Assembly (NCBI GenBank): GCA_030749225.1
Contig: JASMKO010000007.1
Span: 1 to 47,981 of the forward strand
Length of the DNA stretch: 47,981 nt
Direction of reading: 5' to 3'
DNA from: Verrucomicrobiota bacterium
Lineage (GTDB): Bacteria > Verrucomicrobiota > Verrucomicrobiia > Limisphaerales > UBA1096
This document shows, in pieces, positions 35,501 to 45,940 of this stretch (position 1 is its first letter; each line of letters starts with the position of its first letter). Made by a program: the position numbers and the translations under genes. Under the pieces are notes generated by a model. The model had not been told where the DNA came from. It saw only the letters and a list, made by a program, of their open reading frames with translations, and made no database searches.

Positions 35501-35775
35501 CCACGTTGGTCAGTCACGATGTCGTGGCGCGGCTCGAGCGCTTGGCCACGCTGCTTGATCCGTACGCCACCGGTTCCCTGGCCTACAACTTGAATGCCCA
35601 CAAAGCACGCAGGGTGAAGCTTACCCATGAACAGGCTGGCCAGTTTTATGAACGTTTTTGGGAAGAGTGGAAAAAGTTCCATCTTGAAAAACAGTGGTTC
35701 AAGCTTGAGGGAATTTCAGCCTACTACCACTTGGCCCGATACGATTCCACGAGTTCAGCCAAGGCACATCATTAG
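32584..35775 (+). CDS. Large membrane protein with five zinc ribbons and a His-rich tandem repeat
   Basis: A 1,063-residue protein I do not recognise. The N-terminal half holds five zinc ribbons with identical spacing Cys-X2-Cys-X17-Cys-X2-Cys: Cys10/13/31/34, 175/178/196/199, 238/241/259/262, 403/406/424/427 and 508/511/529/532. Each has a hydrophobic then acidic loop such as FVDEEDRAS or FLDETERKT, as in MJ0042-type ribbons. Linkers between them are strongly acidic and 38-140 residues long. One membrane helix is at about 571-596, then a helical, probably coiled-coil region (600-800), a His/Glu-rich 20-residue repeat present three times (about 819-878), and a second helical domain to the end. 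ATG 32584 was chosen because the ribbon begins right after it. The gene lies between MutT and uvrB and is about 54% GC. Topology and function are unknown; metal binding is inferred from Cys and His content. Confidence 0.8.
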   Translation: MAEFPDIFACVSCEKALFVDEEDRASEQFACPFCHHEHTPGDTLSPDESEEPATEDIAVEGTAAKESSEAKPAVEEPADKPSEAPDAEPAETPKEEDVELLVDDPSEPEPETESESDSVAQEPKLEGNDVELFIDESIESESVVEEVAEKNLVMEEAKEDIVVPDGLELPDVFACLSCDNALFLDETERKTGDFSCPHCGQKNVAEKTRLLAAEQQATVEEVVGTPAPEHKFDELIECPDCEKAIELMPEERDESSVNCPYCKTAIAAPEPPVEEEYSEEPEPVESSDLETTQEEGIHESEMETPKPGAEEETGQPESGATPDSEEAPLTVDEQGETSSEEMADKAEGEEVDEADLLTEEEPEGESTSEDEPEEAEQEVDRDLLVSLIESSRNQSLMPERFACSKCETEIELPEAERQMGVCFCPECEELLDFKTANENTPEEPDPVDSEQVEEGEGAAPEEAEPVETEGEGSANEDDAEQDPATSQEQAAAEMEFWLDDVLAATVDCSKCANSLKLDDEEKMFGIYRCPYCKADINHAKGAVVEWLIPKLGDEEGEEEPAAKRKPINLKALLPYAAVLVFGVALNYGVIAVTGYIQEKKALKAQWVLQLKSDWVELEQQTKVFDRALSNASNKASIVRLEEMSMDELKEFHEHLLTERKDAYAIWFEDTARDDITADSKLGPVVEQFRRMLDRIMRRVQLAKIDADNLNTAIGMSSFERQRAVKLLEKHMAAIRNQMHGLSAEEAVDQALVRPELLADLMKFNMMVDQFEMQSIRQAVIHLNSMMQFANLIEKHYDLNLPPGSRADAEGQGGGHPASSDHEEEPVTHASHGDEHSEPSDHEEEPAAHASHGDEHSELSNHEEEPVAHAHGDDHADHSGQGHSSHAKVKPGTLWNAEVFHWEEHQTKRAQEHQPQWDKVVAEYGDLLDLFSGFHQELKALRDGAGISRLDHPFLDGAVLQLKVDEFRALEGVATLVSHDVVARLERLATLLDPYATGSLAYNLNAHKARRVKLTHEQAGQFYERFWEEWKKFHLEKQWFKLEGISAYYHLARYDSTSSAKAHH
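35041..35220 (+). repeat. Three tandem 60-base repeats coding His/Glu-rich units
   Basis: Units start at 35041, 35101 and 35161, exactly 60 bases apart. Each encodes about 20 residues on the pattern Asp-His-Glu-Glu-Glu-Pro ... His-Ala-Ser-His-Gly-Asp. Units one and two differ at few positions, and unit three diverges at its end, pointing to recent duplication. Confidence 0.9.
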
Positions 35776-35818
35776 CTTGAGGTTCGGTGCCGGGTTCGGT
35801 ATGGCCAAGCGCTGATTA

Positions 35819-37867
35819 GTGGAAAGTCAATCGTTCAAACTGAAATCACCATTTGGCCCCGCCGGGGATCAGCCCCAGGCGATCCAGAAACTGACTGCCG
35901 GCCTGTTGGCCGGCGAGGAGCACCAGACATTGCTTGGCGTCACTGGCTCCGGAAAGACGTTCACTGTGGCCAACGTTATCCGCAACCTCAATCGGCCGAC
36001 GCTCATCATCTCCCACAACAAGACCTTGGCGGCTCAGTTGTACGCCGAGTTCAAGGGGTTTTTTCCGGAGAATGCGGTCGAGTATTTTGTTAGTTACTTC
36101 GACTACTACCAACCGGAAGCCTACATCCCGCAAACCGACACGTTCATTGAGAAGGACTCGAGCATCAACGACGAGATTGAGCGGCTCCGCCTCTCGGCGA
36201 TGAGTTCTCTCTTGGCCCGGCGTGACGTGATCGTCGTCGCAAGCGTCTCATGCATCTACGGTGTCGGTGAAAAGAGTGATTTTGAGGAAATGGTCATTCG
36301 GCTTGGCATCGGTGAGGAGTTTGGCCGTGAACGACTACTGGCGCGCTTGGTAGAGATTCAATACGAGCGTAATGACATCGAGTTTGAGCGCGGCCATTTT
36401 CGCGTGCGGGGCGATACCGTTGAGATTCGCCCGGCTGAATTAGAGGAGGCGATTCGCGTTGAGTTTTTTGGCGACGAGATCGATCGCATCACTCGTTTTG
36501 ACCCGATGACGGGCAACTCGCTCGAGTCGTTGCCGGGCGTGATCGTCTTTCCCGGCAAGCAGTTCATCACGCCGATGGACAACATCAAGCGGGCAGCAGT
36601 CACCATCCGCGACGAGCTTGCCCAGCGGGTGGCGGAGTTGGAGAAACAAGGGAAATTACTCGAGGCCCAGCGCATCCGGATGCGCACGGAGTACGACCTG
36701 GAGATGATGCTCGAGATGGGATTTTGTTCCGGCATTGAGAATTACTCACGCCATCTTAACGCCCGTCCGCCCGGTTCTCGCCCCAGTACGCTGCTAGACT
36801 TTTTCCCGAAGGATTTTCTGTTGGTGATTGACGAGTCGCACGCCACCGTCCCGCAAATTGGCGGGATGTTCGCCGGTGACCGTTCCCGCAAATCTGTGTT
36901 GGTGGAGCATGGCTTTCGCCTGCCAAGCGCACTGGACAACAGGCCACTGAGTTTCGACGAATTTCAGGCTTTGCAAAACCAGACACTCTACATCAGTGCG
37001 ACACCCGCTCAGCGCGAGATTGATTGGGCGAAGGGCAAGATTGTTGAACAGATCGTGAGGCCAACCGGGCTCGTCGATCCGCAAATCACCCTCAAGCCGC
37101 TTAAGGGCCAGATTGACGATCTCATCGAGGAGGCTCGAATGCGCGTCAACGATGGCGAGCGCGTGCTTGTGACAACGCTGACCAAGCGTACAGCCGAGGA
37201 GTTGACCGACTATCTCGCCGATATCGGCGTGAACGTCCGTTATTTGCACAGCGACATCGGCGCGATCGAGCGGGTAGAGATTTTGCGCGCGCTGCGCCAC
37301 GGTGAATTTGACGTGCTTGTCGGTATCAACCTGCTGCGTGAGGGGCTGGATATCCCGGAGGTCTCGCTGGTCGCTATTCTCGACGCAGATAAAGAGGGGT
37401 TCCTGCGATCAACGACGAGCCTTGTGCAAACTGCCGGCCGGGCGGCGCGTCACATCAACGGGCAAGTGATCCTTTATGCCGACACGAAAACCCGCAGCAT
37501 CCGTGAGTTTCTGGAAATCTCGCACTACCGTCGCAAACGGCAAATTACCCACAACCAAAAGCACAGCATCACGCCACGCAGCGTGAGTCGCCCAATCGAG
37601 CATCGCTTGGGTGACCGTTTCGGTAGTCAGCAGGGCAATTCAGCGACCTTGCGCGAATCAGCAGATGGCCTGGACATCGTTGAGACCATCCGTGAATTAG
37701 AGCAGGAAATGATTGAGGCGGCCGACCGGTTGGAGTTCGAAAAGGCAGCGTTGTTGCGTGATCAGGTCAGCGAGCTCAAAAACCTCTCCGATGAACCCGG
37801 GGAAGAGTTTCCCAAACCAAGTGCCGTCACTTATCCTACCAAAAAGAAAACCAGGCGTAGAACCTGA
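35819..37867 (+). CDS. uvrB: UvrABC system protein B
   Basis: A 682-residue DEAD-like helicase of nucleotide excision repair. Walker A is GVTGSGKTFTVANVI, and the beta-hairpin that clamps damaged DNA is in YFVSYFDYYQPEAYIP. Helicase motif VI and the C-terminal UVR (coiled-coil UvrC-binding) segment, EMIEAADRLEFEKAALLRDQ, are present. The start is a GTG at 35819, 43 bases after the zinc-ribbon gene. The gap holds a partial palindrome (ATGGCCAAGCGCTG). It is convergent with the phytoene-desaturase-family gene, 25 bases away. Confidence 0.96.
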   Translation: MESQSFKLKSPFGPAGDQPQAIQKLTAGLLAGEEHQTLLGVTGSGKTFTVANVIRNLNRPTLIISHNKTLAAQLYAEFKGFFPENAVEYFVSYFDYYQPEAYIPQTDTFIEKDSSINDEIERLRLSAMSSLLARRDVIVVASVSCIYGVGEKSDFEEMVIRLGIGEEFGRERLLARLVEIQYERNDIEFERGHFRVRGDTVEIRPAELEEAIRVEFFGDEIDRITRFDPMTGNSLESLPGVIVFPGKQFITPMDNIKRAAVTIRDELAQRVAELEKQGKLLEAQRIRMRTEYDLEMMLEMGFCSGIENYSRHLNARPPGSRPSTLLDFFPKDFLLVIDESHATVPQIGGMFAGDRSRKSVLVEHGFRLPSALDNRPLSFDEFQALQNQTLYISATPAQREIDWAKGKIVEQIVRPTGLVDPQITLKPLKGQIDDLIEEARMRVNDGERVLVTTLTKRTAEELTDYLADIGVNVRYLHSDIGAIERVEILRALRHGEFDVLVGINLLREGLDIPEVSLVAILDADKEGFLRSTTSLVQTAGRAARHINGQVILYADTKTRSIREFLEISHYRRKRQITHNQKHSITPRSVSRPIEHRLGDRFGSQQGNSATLRESADGLDIVETIRELEQEMIEAADRLEFEKAALLRDQVSELKNLSDEPGEEFPKPSAVTYPTKKKTRRRT

Positions 37868-37892
37868 TCCCGCCCGTTTATCAAGTGGCTGG

Positions 37893-39413
37893 CTAGATTT
37901 GTTTGTTCTCGGATTGGAAAGCAACATTGTATTGTCTTGAAATAAGATTGGCTGCTATGCGTCCAGACTCGTAGATTGTTGGCAGTCCGCTTCCTGGATG
38001 AGTTCCGCCACCTACAAGATAGCAATTGTCCAACTCCTCGAACTTGTTGCGTGGCCTGAAATAAAGCATTTGCGTAAAAGAATGCGCGAGGTTGAAGGTG
38101 GCACCGAGTTGGATATTCATATCCTGCCATGTTTGGGGAGTGAAGATAATTTCTTCACGAATGTGCTCCTCGAGATTGGACATTTCGGCCCGTTCTATAA
38201 GCGCCTTAATGACTCGATTGCGGAGCGCTTTTTTTTCAATGGTCCAGTCAATTTTAGACTTTTGATTTGGCACTGGAACGAGGACATAAACTGATGAATG
38301 ACCAGCAGGGGCGAGTGTCGAATCCGTTACACTCGCATTACGAACGTAAAACGAGATATCTTCGGACAAAACCTTGTTCTCAAAAATATCCTTGATGTTG
38401 CCCTTATAGTTTTCCGCAAAAAAAATCGTGTGGTGGGGTAGGTCGTAAATCTTGTCAAGGCCTAGGTGTAACATGAAGGTGGAGCAGGAGTACTTTCTGG
38501 AATCCACTTTCTCTGGGCTATGTTTTTTGAGGATATTAGGCGGGACAAGATTCTTCATGGCATAACCAAAGTCGGCGTTAAGCACTGTTTCAGCTGCTAG
38601 CACCTGTTCACCGTTGCCTAGTTCAACACCAAGAACTTTTTTGTTCTCGATGACCAATTGCCTTACTGGCGTGTCTAAGCGAATTTCAACTCCATGCTCA
38701 CGGCATACCTTGGCCATGGCTACGGATATCTCACTCAGTCCGCCGACAGTGTGGTAAATGCCATGTGCATGTTCCACGTATGGAAGAATCGCGAATGCTC
38801 CCGGACAGTCCCAGGCTGACATGCCCAGATATTTTGACTGGAATGTGAATGATAATTTTAGTTTTTCGTCCTTGAAATAGTCTCCAAGCACACCGATTAA
38901 CGATCGGCCCAAGGAAAGGCTCGGGGCTGCTTTAATGAAATCCTTCGAGAAGTACTGCTTGAAGGTGGAATAATCCTTTTGAAGGCAAGGATACATCAAC
39001 TCAAAGCGCCGTTTTTCTGCTTCCATGAAGCGATCGTACCCGTTCCTATTCCCCGGAAAAGCTTGGTCGATTTGCCGAGCCATTGCTTCTCTCTGATTCG
39101 TTGGTTCGAGCCTGACATCGTTGAATTGAAGTCGATACATCGGATCCAACCTCACCGATTTCAGGTAGTCATCAACATTTCGGCCGGCTTCCTTGAAAAC
39201 TTCATCGAGGATGAATTTCATCATCAGGAAGGTCGGGCCGACATCGAACTTGTACCCATTCCGAATGATGGCGGCATTACGGCCACCCACCTGTTTTGCC
39301 TTCTCGAATAGCCGGACTTTGAAGCCCCTGTTGGCCAGCAGCATGGCGGCTGTCAGCCCACCTGGGCCTGCGCCAACAATGTTAATACTTAGGTGCTCCT
39401 TTTGGTTTCCCAT
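37893..39413 (-). CDS. Phytoene-desaturase-family FAD oxidoreductase (CrtI/CrtN-like)
   Basis: A 506-residue flavin-dependent desaturase or isomerase. The FAD fold is INIVGAGPGGLTAAMLLANR with the downstream GGRNAAI motif, and the C-terminal carotenoid-desaturase signature is YLVGGGTHPGSGLPTI then YESGRIAANLI. Substrate could be phytoene, diapophytoene or a saturated carotenoid. Coding DNA is clearly more AT-rich than its neighbours (short samples 43-52% GC against about 65% in thiC), with no palindrome copy in it, suggesting acquisition. ATG 39413 is used; a TTG three bases earlier is also in frame. It follows thiC by 17 bases on the same strand. No other carotenoid gene (such as a phytoene synthase) is in this window. 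Confidence 0.85.
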   Translation of the reverse strand: MGNQKEHLSINIVGAGPGGLTAAMLLANRGFKVRLFEKAKQVGGRNAAIIRNGYKFDVGPTFLMMKFILDEVFKEAGRNVDDYLKSVRLDPMYRLQFNDVRLEPTNQREAMARQIDQAFPGNRNGYDRFMEAEKRRFELMYPCLQKDYSTFKQYFSKDFIKAAPSLSLGRSLIGVLGDYFKDEKLKLSFTFQSKYLGMSAWDCPGAFAILPYVEHAHGIYHTVGGLSEISVAMAKVCREHGVEIRLDTPVRQLVIENKKVLGVELGNGEQVLAAETVLNADFGYAMKNLVPPNILKKHSPEKVDSRKYSCSTFMLHLGLDKIYDLPHHTIFFAENYKGNIKDIFENKVLSEDISFYVRNASVTDSTLAPAGHSSVYVLVPVPNQKSKIDWTIEKKALRNRVIKALIERAEMSNLEEHIREEIIFTPQTWQDMNIQLGATFNLAHSFTQMLYFRPRNKFEELDNCYLVGGGTHPGSGLPTIYESGRIAANLISRQYNVAFQSENKQI

Positions 39414-39430
39414 CAAGCTCCGAATCTGGG

Positions 39431-41437
<2,007 letters not shown>

Positions 41438-42316
41438 CTACCAGTTTGGGTGCTCGGGCAGGCTAGCGTCGAACTCGGCGAACAGGCTCGACTCGTAGTC
41501 TCCGGCGTAAGTGCCGTCAAAGAACCGGCCAAGCGCTTCGCCGTGCAGGCATTCCCACGAGGCTTCCTCGCGGCCGGGGATGATCGGGTAAAACAGCAAG
41601 CCGTTGGCTTTTGCCGCCTTGTGGTCGCCTGGAGCGTCACCGATCATCAGTACCTTGTCGGCCGGGTATTTGTCAGCCGTGGCGAACTGGAGATGCTCGG
41701 TCTTGGTGCCCATTTCCTGTCCGGCAATGACTCGGACGAACTGGGCGAGGTCGTGTTCGGCCCATTCGCGCTCGAGGGCATCGCACGGTGTCTGCGAGAT
41801 GACCATCAGGTCTGCTTGGCCGACCGCTTGGGCAAGGCAGTCGCGGACGAGCGGGAAGGGCGGCACACCGTGGACAATGTCGGCAATCTGCGCGTTGACG
41901 GCATCCGACCACACCTTGACTTGTGCCAGACCGTTGTTGCCACCCTCGACCTCGGTGGCGAGGGTGGCGTTGCCGAGTTTGCTTTCACGCGCGATCCATT
42001 CATCAAGCGCCGGGTAGCTAGGGACGCTGGCGTTGCGGGCCTGCACCTCCGGACGGTCGCGTAACAGGCCAAGCGCCCGCACGAGGGCGGGGAAGCGGTT
42101 GATGCCCCGGCTCTTTGAGTAAAGGTTCACGAACTCCCAGACCTGCCGGGCGTATTTGCTGACCGCCTGCAGGCCGTGGTGTTTGATGAACATCGGCGCG
42201 AAGCACTCCTTCTGCTTGATCTCCATCGAGTCAAAGACACACCCGTCGGAGTCGATGCCGATGAAAAAACCGTGGCTCGGCTTGAAGTCGCGCAGTGCTT
42301 GGGCGGGGTCACTCAT
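41438..42316 (-). CDS. HAD-superfamily hydrolase
   Basis: A 292-residue protein of the HAD superfamily. Motif I is GIDSDGCVFDSMEIKQKE, motif II is MVISQTPCDALE and motif IV is VLMIGDAPGDHKAA; the cap region between is large and mostly helical. The catalytic Asp pair is at residues 21 and 23. A palindrome variant (GGCCAAGCGCTT) is near 41527. It begins two bases after the gnd stop. No exact substrate can be assigned. Confidence 0.85.
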   Translation of the reverse strand: MSDPAQALRDFKPSHGFFIGIDSDGCVFDSMEIKQKECFAPMFIKHHGLQAVSKYARQVWEFVNLYSKSRGINRFPALVRALGLLRDRPEVQARNASVPSYPALDEWIARESKLGNATLATEVEGGNNGLAQVKVWSDAVNAQIADIVHGVPPFPLVRDCLAQAVGQADLMVISQTPCDALEREWAEHDLAQFVRVIAGQEMGTKTEHLQFATADKYPADKVLMIGDAPGDHKAAKANGLLFYPIIPGREEASWECLHGEALGRFFDGTYAGDYESSLFAEFDASLPEHPNW

Positions 42317-42318
42317 CT

Positions 42319-43773
42319 TCAGGCGTTGTAAGTGGTGGAGGAGACGTCCCCGCCGTGGCCGGTCCAGTTGGTGTGGAAGAATTCGCCGCGCTCGCGGTCG
42401 GTGCGCTCGTAGGTGTGTGCGCCGAAATAGTCGCGCTGGGCCTGCAGCAGGTTGGCCGGGAGGCGTTCGCTGCGGAAGGCGTCAAAGAAACTGAGTGCAG
42501 TCGAGAAGGCCGGGGCCGGGATACCTTTCTTGGCGGCGGTGGCCACGACGTTGCGCCAGCCGCGCTGACTCTTGCGAACCTCGCGCTTGAAGTGCGGGTC
42601 GAGCAGGAGGTTCGGCAGCCGCTTTCGTTTGTCGAATGCCTCCTTGATTTTTCCGAGGAACTGGCTGCGGATGATGCAGCCGCCCCGCCACATAAGGGCG
42701 ATCTCGCCGTAGTTGAGTTTCCAGTCGTGCTCGACAGCGGCGGAGCGCAGCAGCATGAAGCCTTGCGCGTACGAGATGATCTTCGAGGCGTAGAGGGCGC
42801 ATCGAATGTCATCGATGAACTTGTCGCGGTTGGTCTTGATGACCGGTTTCGGGCCGCGAAGTTTTTTGGAGGCGACAACGCGTTCCTCCTTCATCGCGGA
42901 GATGCAGCGGGAAAACACCGCCTCGCTGATGAGAGTGATTGGGATGCCTTGTTCGGCGGCGTCGATCAACGTCCACTTGCCAGTGCCTTTTTGGCCCGCG
43001 GTATCGAGGATTTTCTCGACCAGCGGTTCGCCATCGTTGTCCTTGAAGGCGAGAATATCGCGGGTGATCTCGATGAGGTAAGAGTCGAGGTCGCCCTCGT
43101 TCCATTGGGCGAACACCCGGTGCATTTCGTCGGCGTTCATGCCGAGCCCCTCCTTCATCAGGTGGTACGCCTCACAGATGAGTTGCATGTCGCCGTACTC
43201 GATACCGTTATGCACCATTTTGACGTAGTGGCCTGCGCCGTCGTTGCCGACCCAGTCGCAGCACGGCGCACCGTCGTCGACCTTGGCCGAGATGGCTTGA
43301 AAAATGTCCTTCACATGCGGCCAGGCGTCGGGGTGACCGCCCGGCATGATCGACGGGCCGCGCCGCGCGCCTTCCTCGCCGCCGGAGACACCGGTTCCGA
43401 TGAAAAGCAGCCCACGCGCTCGCAGGTGCTCGGTGCGCCGGATGGTGTCCTGATACAGTGAGTTGCCTCCGTCGATGAGAATGTCGCCTGTCTCGAGATA
43501 GGGAATGACACGGTCTATCAGGTCGTCCACTGCCTGTCCCGCCTTGACCAGTATCATTACCCTGCGCGGCCGCTTGAGGTGTCCGACCATCTCCTCGATC
43601 GAGCGGGCGCCGATAATATTGGTGTCCTTGGCCTTGTTGTTGAGGAAATCGTCCACCTTGGAGATGGTACGGTTGTAGGCCACGACCGTGAATCCGTGGT
43701 CGTTCATGTTAAGGATCAGGTTTTGGCCCATGACAGCCAAGCCAATCAGCGCGATGTCTCCCTTGGATTCCAT
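42319..43773 (-). CDS. gnd: 6-phosphogluconate dehydrogenase (decarboxylating)
   Basis: A 484-residue enzyme of the oxidative pentose phosphate pathway that turns 6-phosphogluconate into ribulose 5-phosphate, CO2 and NADPH. Motifs are ALIGLAVMGQNLILNMNDHG (NADP fold), GTGVSGGEEGARRGPSIMPG, and the catalytic Lys in DGAGHYVKMVHNGIEYGDMQ. The C-terminus holds GTGKWTLIDAAEQGIP. The length is that of the long, dimeric form. It lies between an HAD phosphatase and an unknown protein. Only gnd of this pathway is in the window. Confidence 0.96.
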   Translation of the reverse strand: MESKGDIALIGLAVMGQNLILNMNDHGFTVVAYNRTISKVDDFLNNKAKDTNIIGARSIEEMVGHLKRPRRVMILVKAGQAVDDLIDRVIPYLETGDILIDGGNSLYQDTIRRTEHLRARGLLFIGTGVSGGEEGARRGPSIMPGGHPDAWPHVKDIFQAISAKVDDGAPCCDWVGNDGAGHYVKMVHNGIEYGDMQLICEAYHLMKEGLGMNADEMHRVFAQWNEGDLDSYLIEITRDILAFKDNDGEPLVEKILDTAGQKGTGKWTLIDAAEQGIPITLISEAVFSRCISAMKEERVVASKKLRGPKPVIKTNRDKFIDDIRCALYASKIISYAQGFMLLRSAAVEHDWKLNYGEIALMWRGGCIIRSQFLGKIKEAFDKRKRLPNLLLDPHFKREVRKSQRGWRNVVATAAKKGIPAPAFSTALSFFDAFRSERLPANLLQAQRDYFGAHTYERTDRERGEFFHTNWTGHGGDVSSTTYNA

Positions 43774-43788
43774 TTGATGTGAGCCGCT

Positions 43789-44289
43789 TTAACCTTGGAA
43801 TTGCAGGCGCTCGTCTTCGGCCAGCAGGGTATCGAGGTTTTCCCAGCGGTTTTCGTTTGAGGCGTTGAAGGCGGTCAGGTAAACAGCCACCAGTTCCCGA
43901 TCGTACTTTTCGAGCAGCAGGCTCACCGCCTCGTTGAGTGCGGTGTCGTCGATCGAGTCGGGCAGTTCGTCCACCATGCCATCCTCGTGCTCGATGCCCA
44001 GTTTGCCGAGGAAATCGGTAAGAACGTCCTTGTGTTCCTTGAAGAGCCAGCCGCGGATCAGGTTGCCGGCGTGCTCCTCCGCGCCGACGCGGGAGAGCAT
44101 CTGCACGAAATTCTTATGTCGGCGTTCCTTCGGTTGGCGCCCGATGAAAACCGGGCGCATCTTCTGCGCTTCGGCCATTGCGGCGACCAAGGCGCGATAC
44201 ACCTCGCGGTTGTTGGCCTGTGTGTCTTCGAGGATTTGATTCGCCATCTTGGGCGACATGAATCCGATCAACTCATGAAAGGTCAGCAT
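43789..44289 (-). CDS. Conserved-looking 166-residue protein, unknown function
   Basis: A soluble, mostly helical protein with no signal peptide, membrane segment or Cys motif. Recognisable features are only compositional: an acidic C-terminal half (EHEDGMVDELPDSIDDTALN) and a basic middle (GRQPKERRHKNFVQML). It begins at ATG 44289, 18 bases after the lpxI stop, and gnd follows after 15. Its codons resemble those of lpxI and gnd, so it seems a resident gene. I do not recognise the family; I infer co-expression only. Confidence 0.7.
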   Translation of the reverse strand: MLTFHELIGFMSPKMANQILEDTQANNREVYRALVAAMAEAQKMRPVFIGRQPKERRHKNFVQMLSRVGAEEHAGNLIRGWLFKEHKDVLTDFLGKLGIEHEDGMVDELPDSIDDTALNEAVSLLLEKYDRELVAVYLTAFNASNENRWENLDTLLAEDERLQFQG

Positions 44290-44307
44290 TTTGTCTAAAC
44301 GTCCAGA

Positions 44308-45165
44308 TTAGGGGGCGACCGTGGTCACGCTGATCCCGTGCGCTTGGCTAAGGGACTCCACTTCCTCGCGCTCCAGAAGAATGGTCTTGGAGGACTCGAT
44401 CGCCAGGACGGCGATCTTGGACGCGGCGCAGGATTTCAAGGTTTGCCGCCCGATGCAAGGAATATCAAAGCGCATGTCGTGGTTTTCCTTGGCGACTTTG
44501 ATTGCGACAGCACCGCCCTTGGGCCCAGCCAGTTCGCCGCCGCGCCTAAGGCAGGTGTCTGTTCCCTCAAACCCCTCGGCCGCCAACACTGTGCCTTCCT
44601 TGACGACGACGGTCTGCCCGATCTCCAGCCGTGACACCTCCTTGGCCAAGCGCCGCCCAAGGGCGATGTCCTCCCGCTGTTGCGCCGTCAACTTGGGGCC
44701 AAGGTGGAAATTTGGCCCTGGCATCGCTTGGCCAAGCCATGGAATTGCCTCGATCAATTCCACGCCGCTTTTGGCCAATTCGTCGCCGATGGCCCCAAAA
44801 ATCGTGTGGGCATTTCGCTCTTTCAATCGAAACAGCATCGCGGCGGTCTTCAAGTCGGGCCGAAACTCGAACAGGTTCTTGGGCGCGATCTGCCCTGCCA
44901 TAACACAGTGGTGAACGGCACGGCGGCTGAACGCCTTGATCAGCTTGGCTAACTGGCCGACTCGTAGCCACTCCACCTCGTCAGCCAGCGACTCGATCTC
45001 CGGGGCAGTCTCGTCCCGGAACGCCACTGCGACGATGCGCGGCACGCCCTGGCGTCGCGCCTCACGGGCAATCAGCAGCGGCAGTTCGCGGCTCCCCGCG
45101 ATGATGCCCAGCGACTGGATGTTTGCAGAACCCACCGGGCACAAAGGGTATGGGCTGGACGCCAT
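44308..45165 (-). CDS. lpxI: UDP-2,3-diacylglucosamine diphosphatase LpxI
   Basis: A 285-residue enzyme that cleaves UDP-2,3-diacylglucosamine to lipid X in lipid A synthesis, the alternative to LpxH. Family segments are LGIIAGSRELPLLIAREARR, the central ERNAHTIFGAIGDELAKSGV and the C-terminal GRRLAKEVSRLEIGQTVVVK, then GTDTCLRRGGELA. ATG 45165 is used; the longer frame to 45444 overlaps the divergent YdjY gene and is not family-like. Two exact palindromes lie in it (44641 as Leu-Ala-Lys, 44727 as Leu-Gly-Gln). Its presence indicates a lipid A-containing outer membrane. It heads the leftward lpxI-unknown-gnd-HAD-thiC run. Confidence 0.92.
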   Translation of the reverse strand: MASSPYPLCPVGSANIQSLGIIAGSRELPLLIAREARRQGVPRIVAVAFRDETAPEIESLADEVEWLRVGQLAKLIKAFSRRAVHHCVMAGQIAPKNLFEFRPDLKTAAMLFRLKERNAHTIFGAIGDELAKSGVELIEAIPWLGQAMPGPNFHLGPKLTAQQREDIALGRRLAKEVSRLEIGQTVVVKEGTVLAAEGFEGTDTCLRRGGELAGPKGGAVAIKVAKENHDMRFDIPCIGRQTLKSCAASKIAVLAIESSKTILLEREEVESLSQAHGISVTTVAP

Positions 45166-45220
45166 TTCGCAACTGCAATGTGCGCCCGCGCTTCCCCGGG
45201 TTTGCCAATTGAGGATTGAA

Positions 45221-45940
45221 ATGGCCGCCTCCGGTCGGGAGACTGGTTCCCGTGTGAACTGCAATCGACACCCCATCTGGCTGTTGCTGGCCACGCTTGT
45301 CTGCGTGGTGGGCGGCTTGTCTGCTGACAAACCAAGCGTCGATCTCAAGGAGCGCGTCAAGCAGGTCGGGCCGAAGATGTACCGGGTGGGCGATGTTACT
45401 GTCGACGCCAACCTGAGAGTGGTGGCGTTCCCGGCCAAGATCAATCAAATCGTCGGTTTGATTGAATACGCACTTGTTACCGAGACCGGCAAGGTGCACG
45501 AGAGTTTTCTCAGTACCAAGGTCCGCCCAAGCGACATCCATGCCGCCCTGTTGCTGCTCGGCGTCAAGCCGCCCAGCGGGGTAAGCGTTGAAGTTGGCTG
45601 GAAAGTTGGGGGCAAATGGGTGCGCAAACCGATCGCCGACTGCGTCGGTCAATACCCGCTCGAAGCCGCCTCCGAGCGCGATGACAAAGTCACTGCCCAA
45701 TCGTTTGACCTCAAGTCACGTGACTGGAAATGGACTGGCTCCCGTCGGCGCAACGGCAGCCTCACCGCCGATGAAAGCGGCTCCATCCTGAGTCTTCAAC
45801 CGGATATCGACGCCCTGGCATTGGTCGAGCCGATGGTGGACAACGGCCGGTTTGGCACCCATGTATGGCCCAAGCGAGTGCCAAAAACCGGCCAAATGGT
45901 TCAAGTTTTTTTTATTATGAGAAAAGCGTCAAAACCGTAA
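45221..45940 (+). CDS. Secreted YdjY-domain protein
   Basis: A 239-residue exported protein. ATG 45221 with GAGGA five bases upstream begins an N-terminus of about 17 polar residues, then a hydrophobic helix (HPIWLLLATLVCVVGGLSA) that should be a signal peptide or anchor. The mature part has the YdjY pattern: VVAFPAKINQIVGLIEYALV, then GKVHESFLSTKVRPSDIHAA and the GVKPPSGVSVEVGWKVGG strand. The YdjY domain is common in secreted proteins of Planctomycetota and Verrucomicrobiota; its function is not known. A longer upstream frame overlaps lpxI and is rejected. It is divergent from lpxI across 55 bases. Confidence 0.85.
   Translation: MAASGRETGSRVNCNRHPIWLLLATLVCVVGGLSADKPSVDLKERVKQVGPKMYRVGDVTVDANLRVVAFPAKINQIVGLIEYALVTETGKVHESFLSTKVRPSDIHAALLLLGVKPPSGVSVEVGWKVGGKWVRKPIADCVGQYPLEAASERDDKVTAQSFDLKSRDWKWTGSRRRNGSLTADESGSILSLQPDIDALALVEPMVDNGRFGTHVWPKRVPKTGQMVQVFFIMRKASKP

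Noticed and set aside
44936-45220. N-terminal extension of the YdjY gene
   Set aside because: It is antisense to lpxI and Ser/Arg-rich; ATG 45221 has a ribosome site and a signal-like helix follows.
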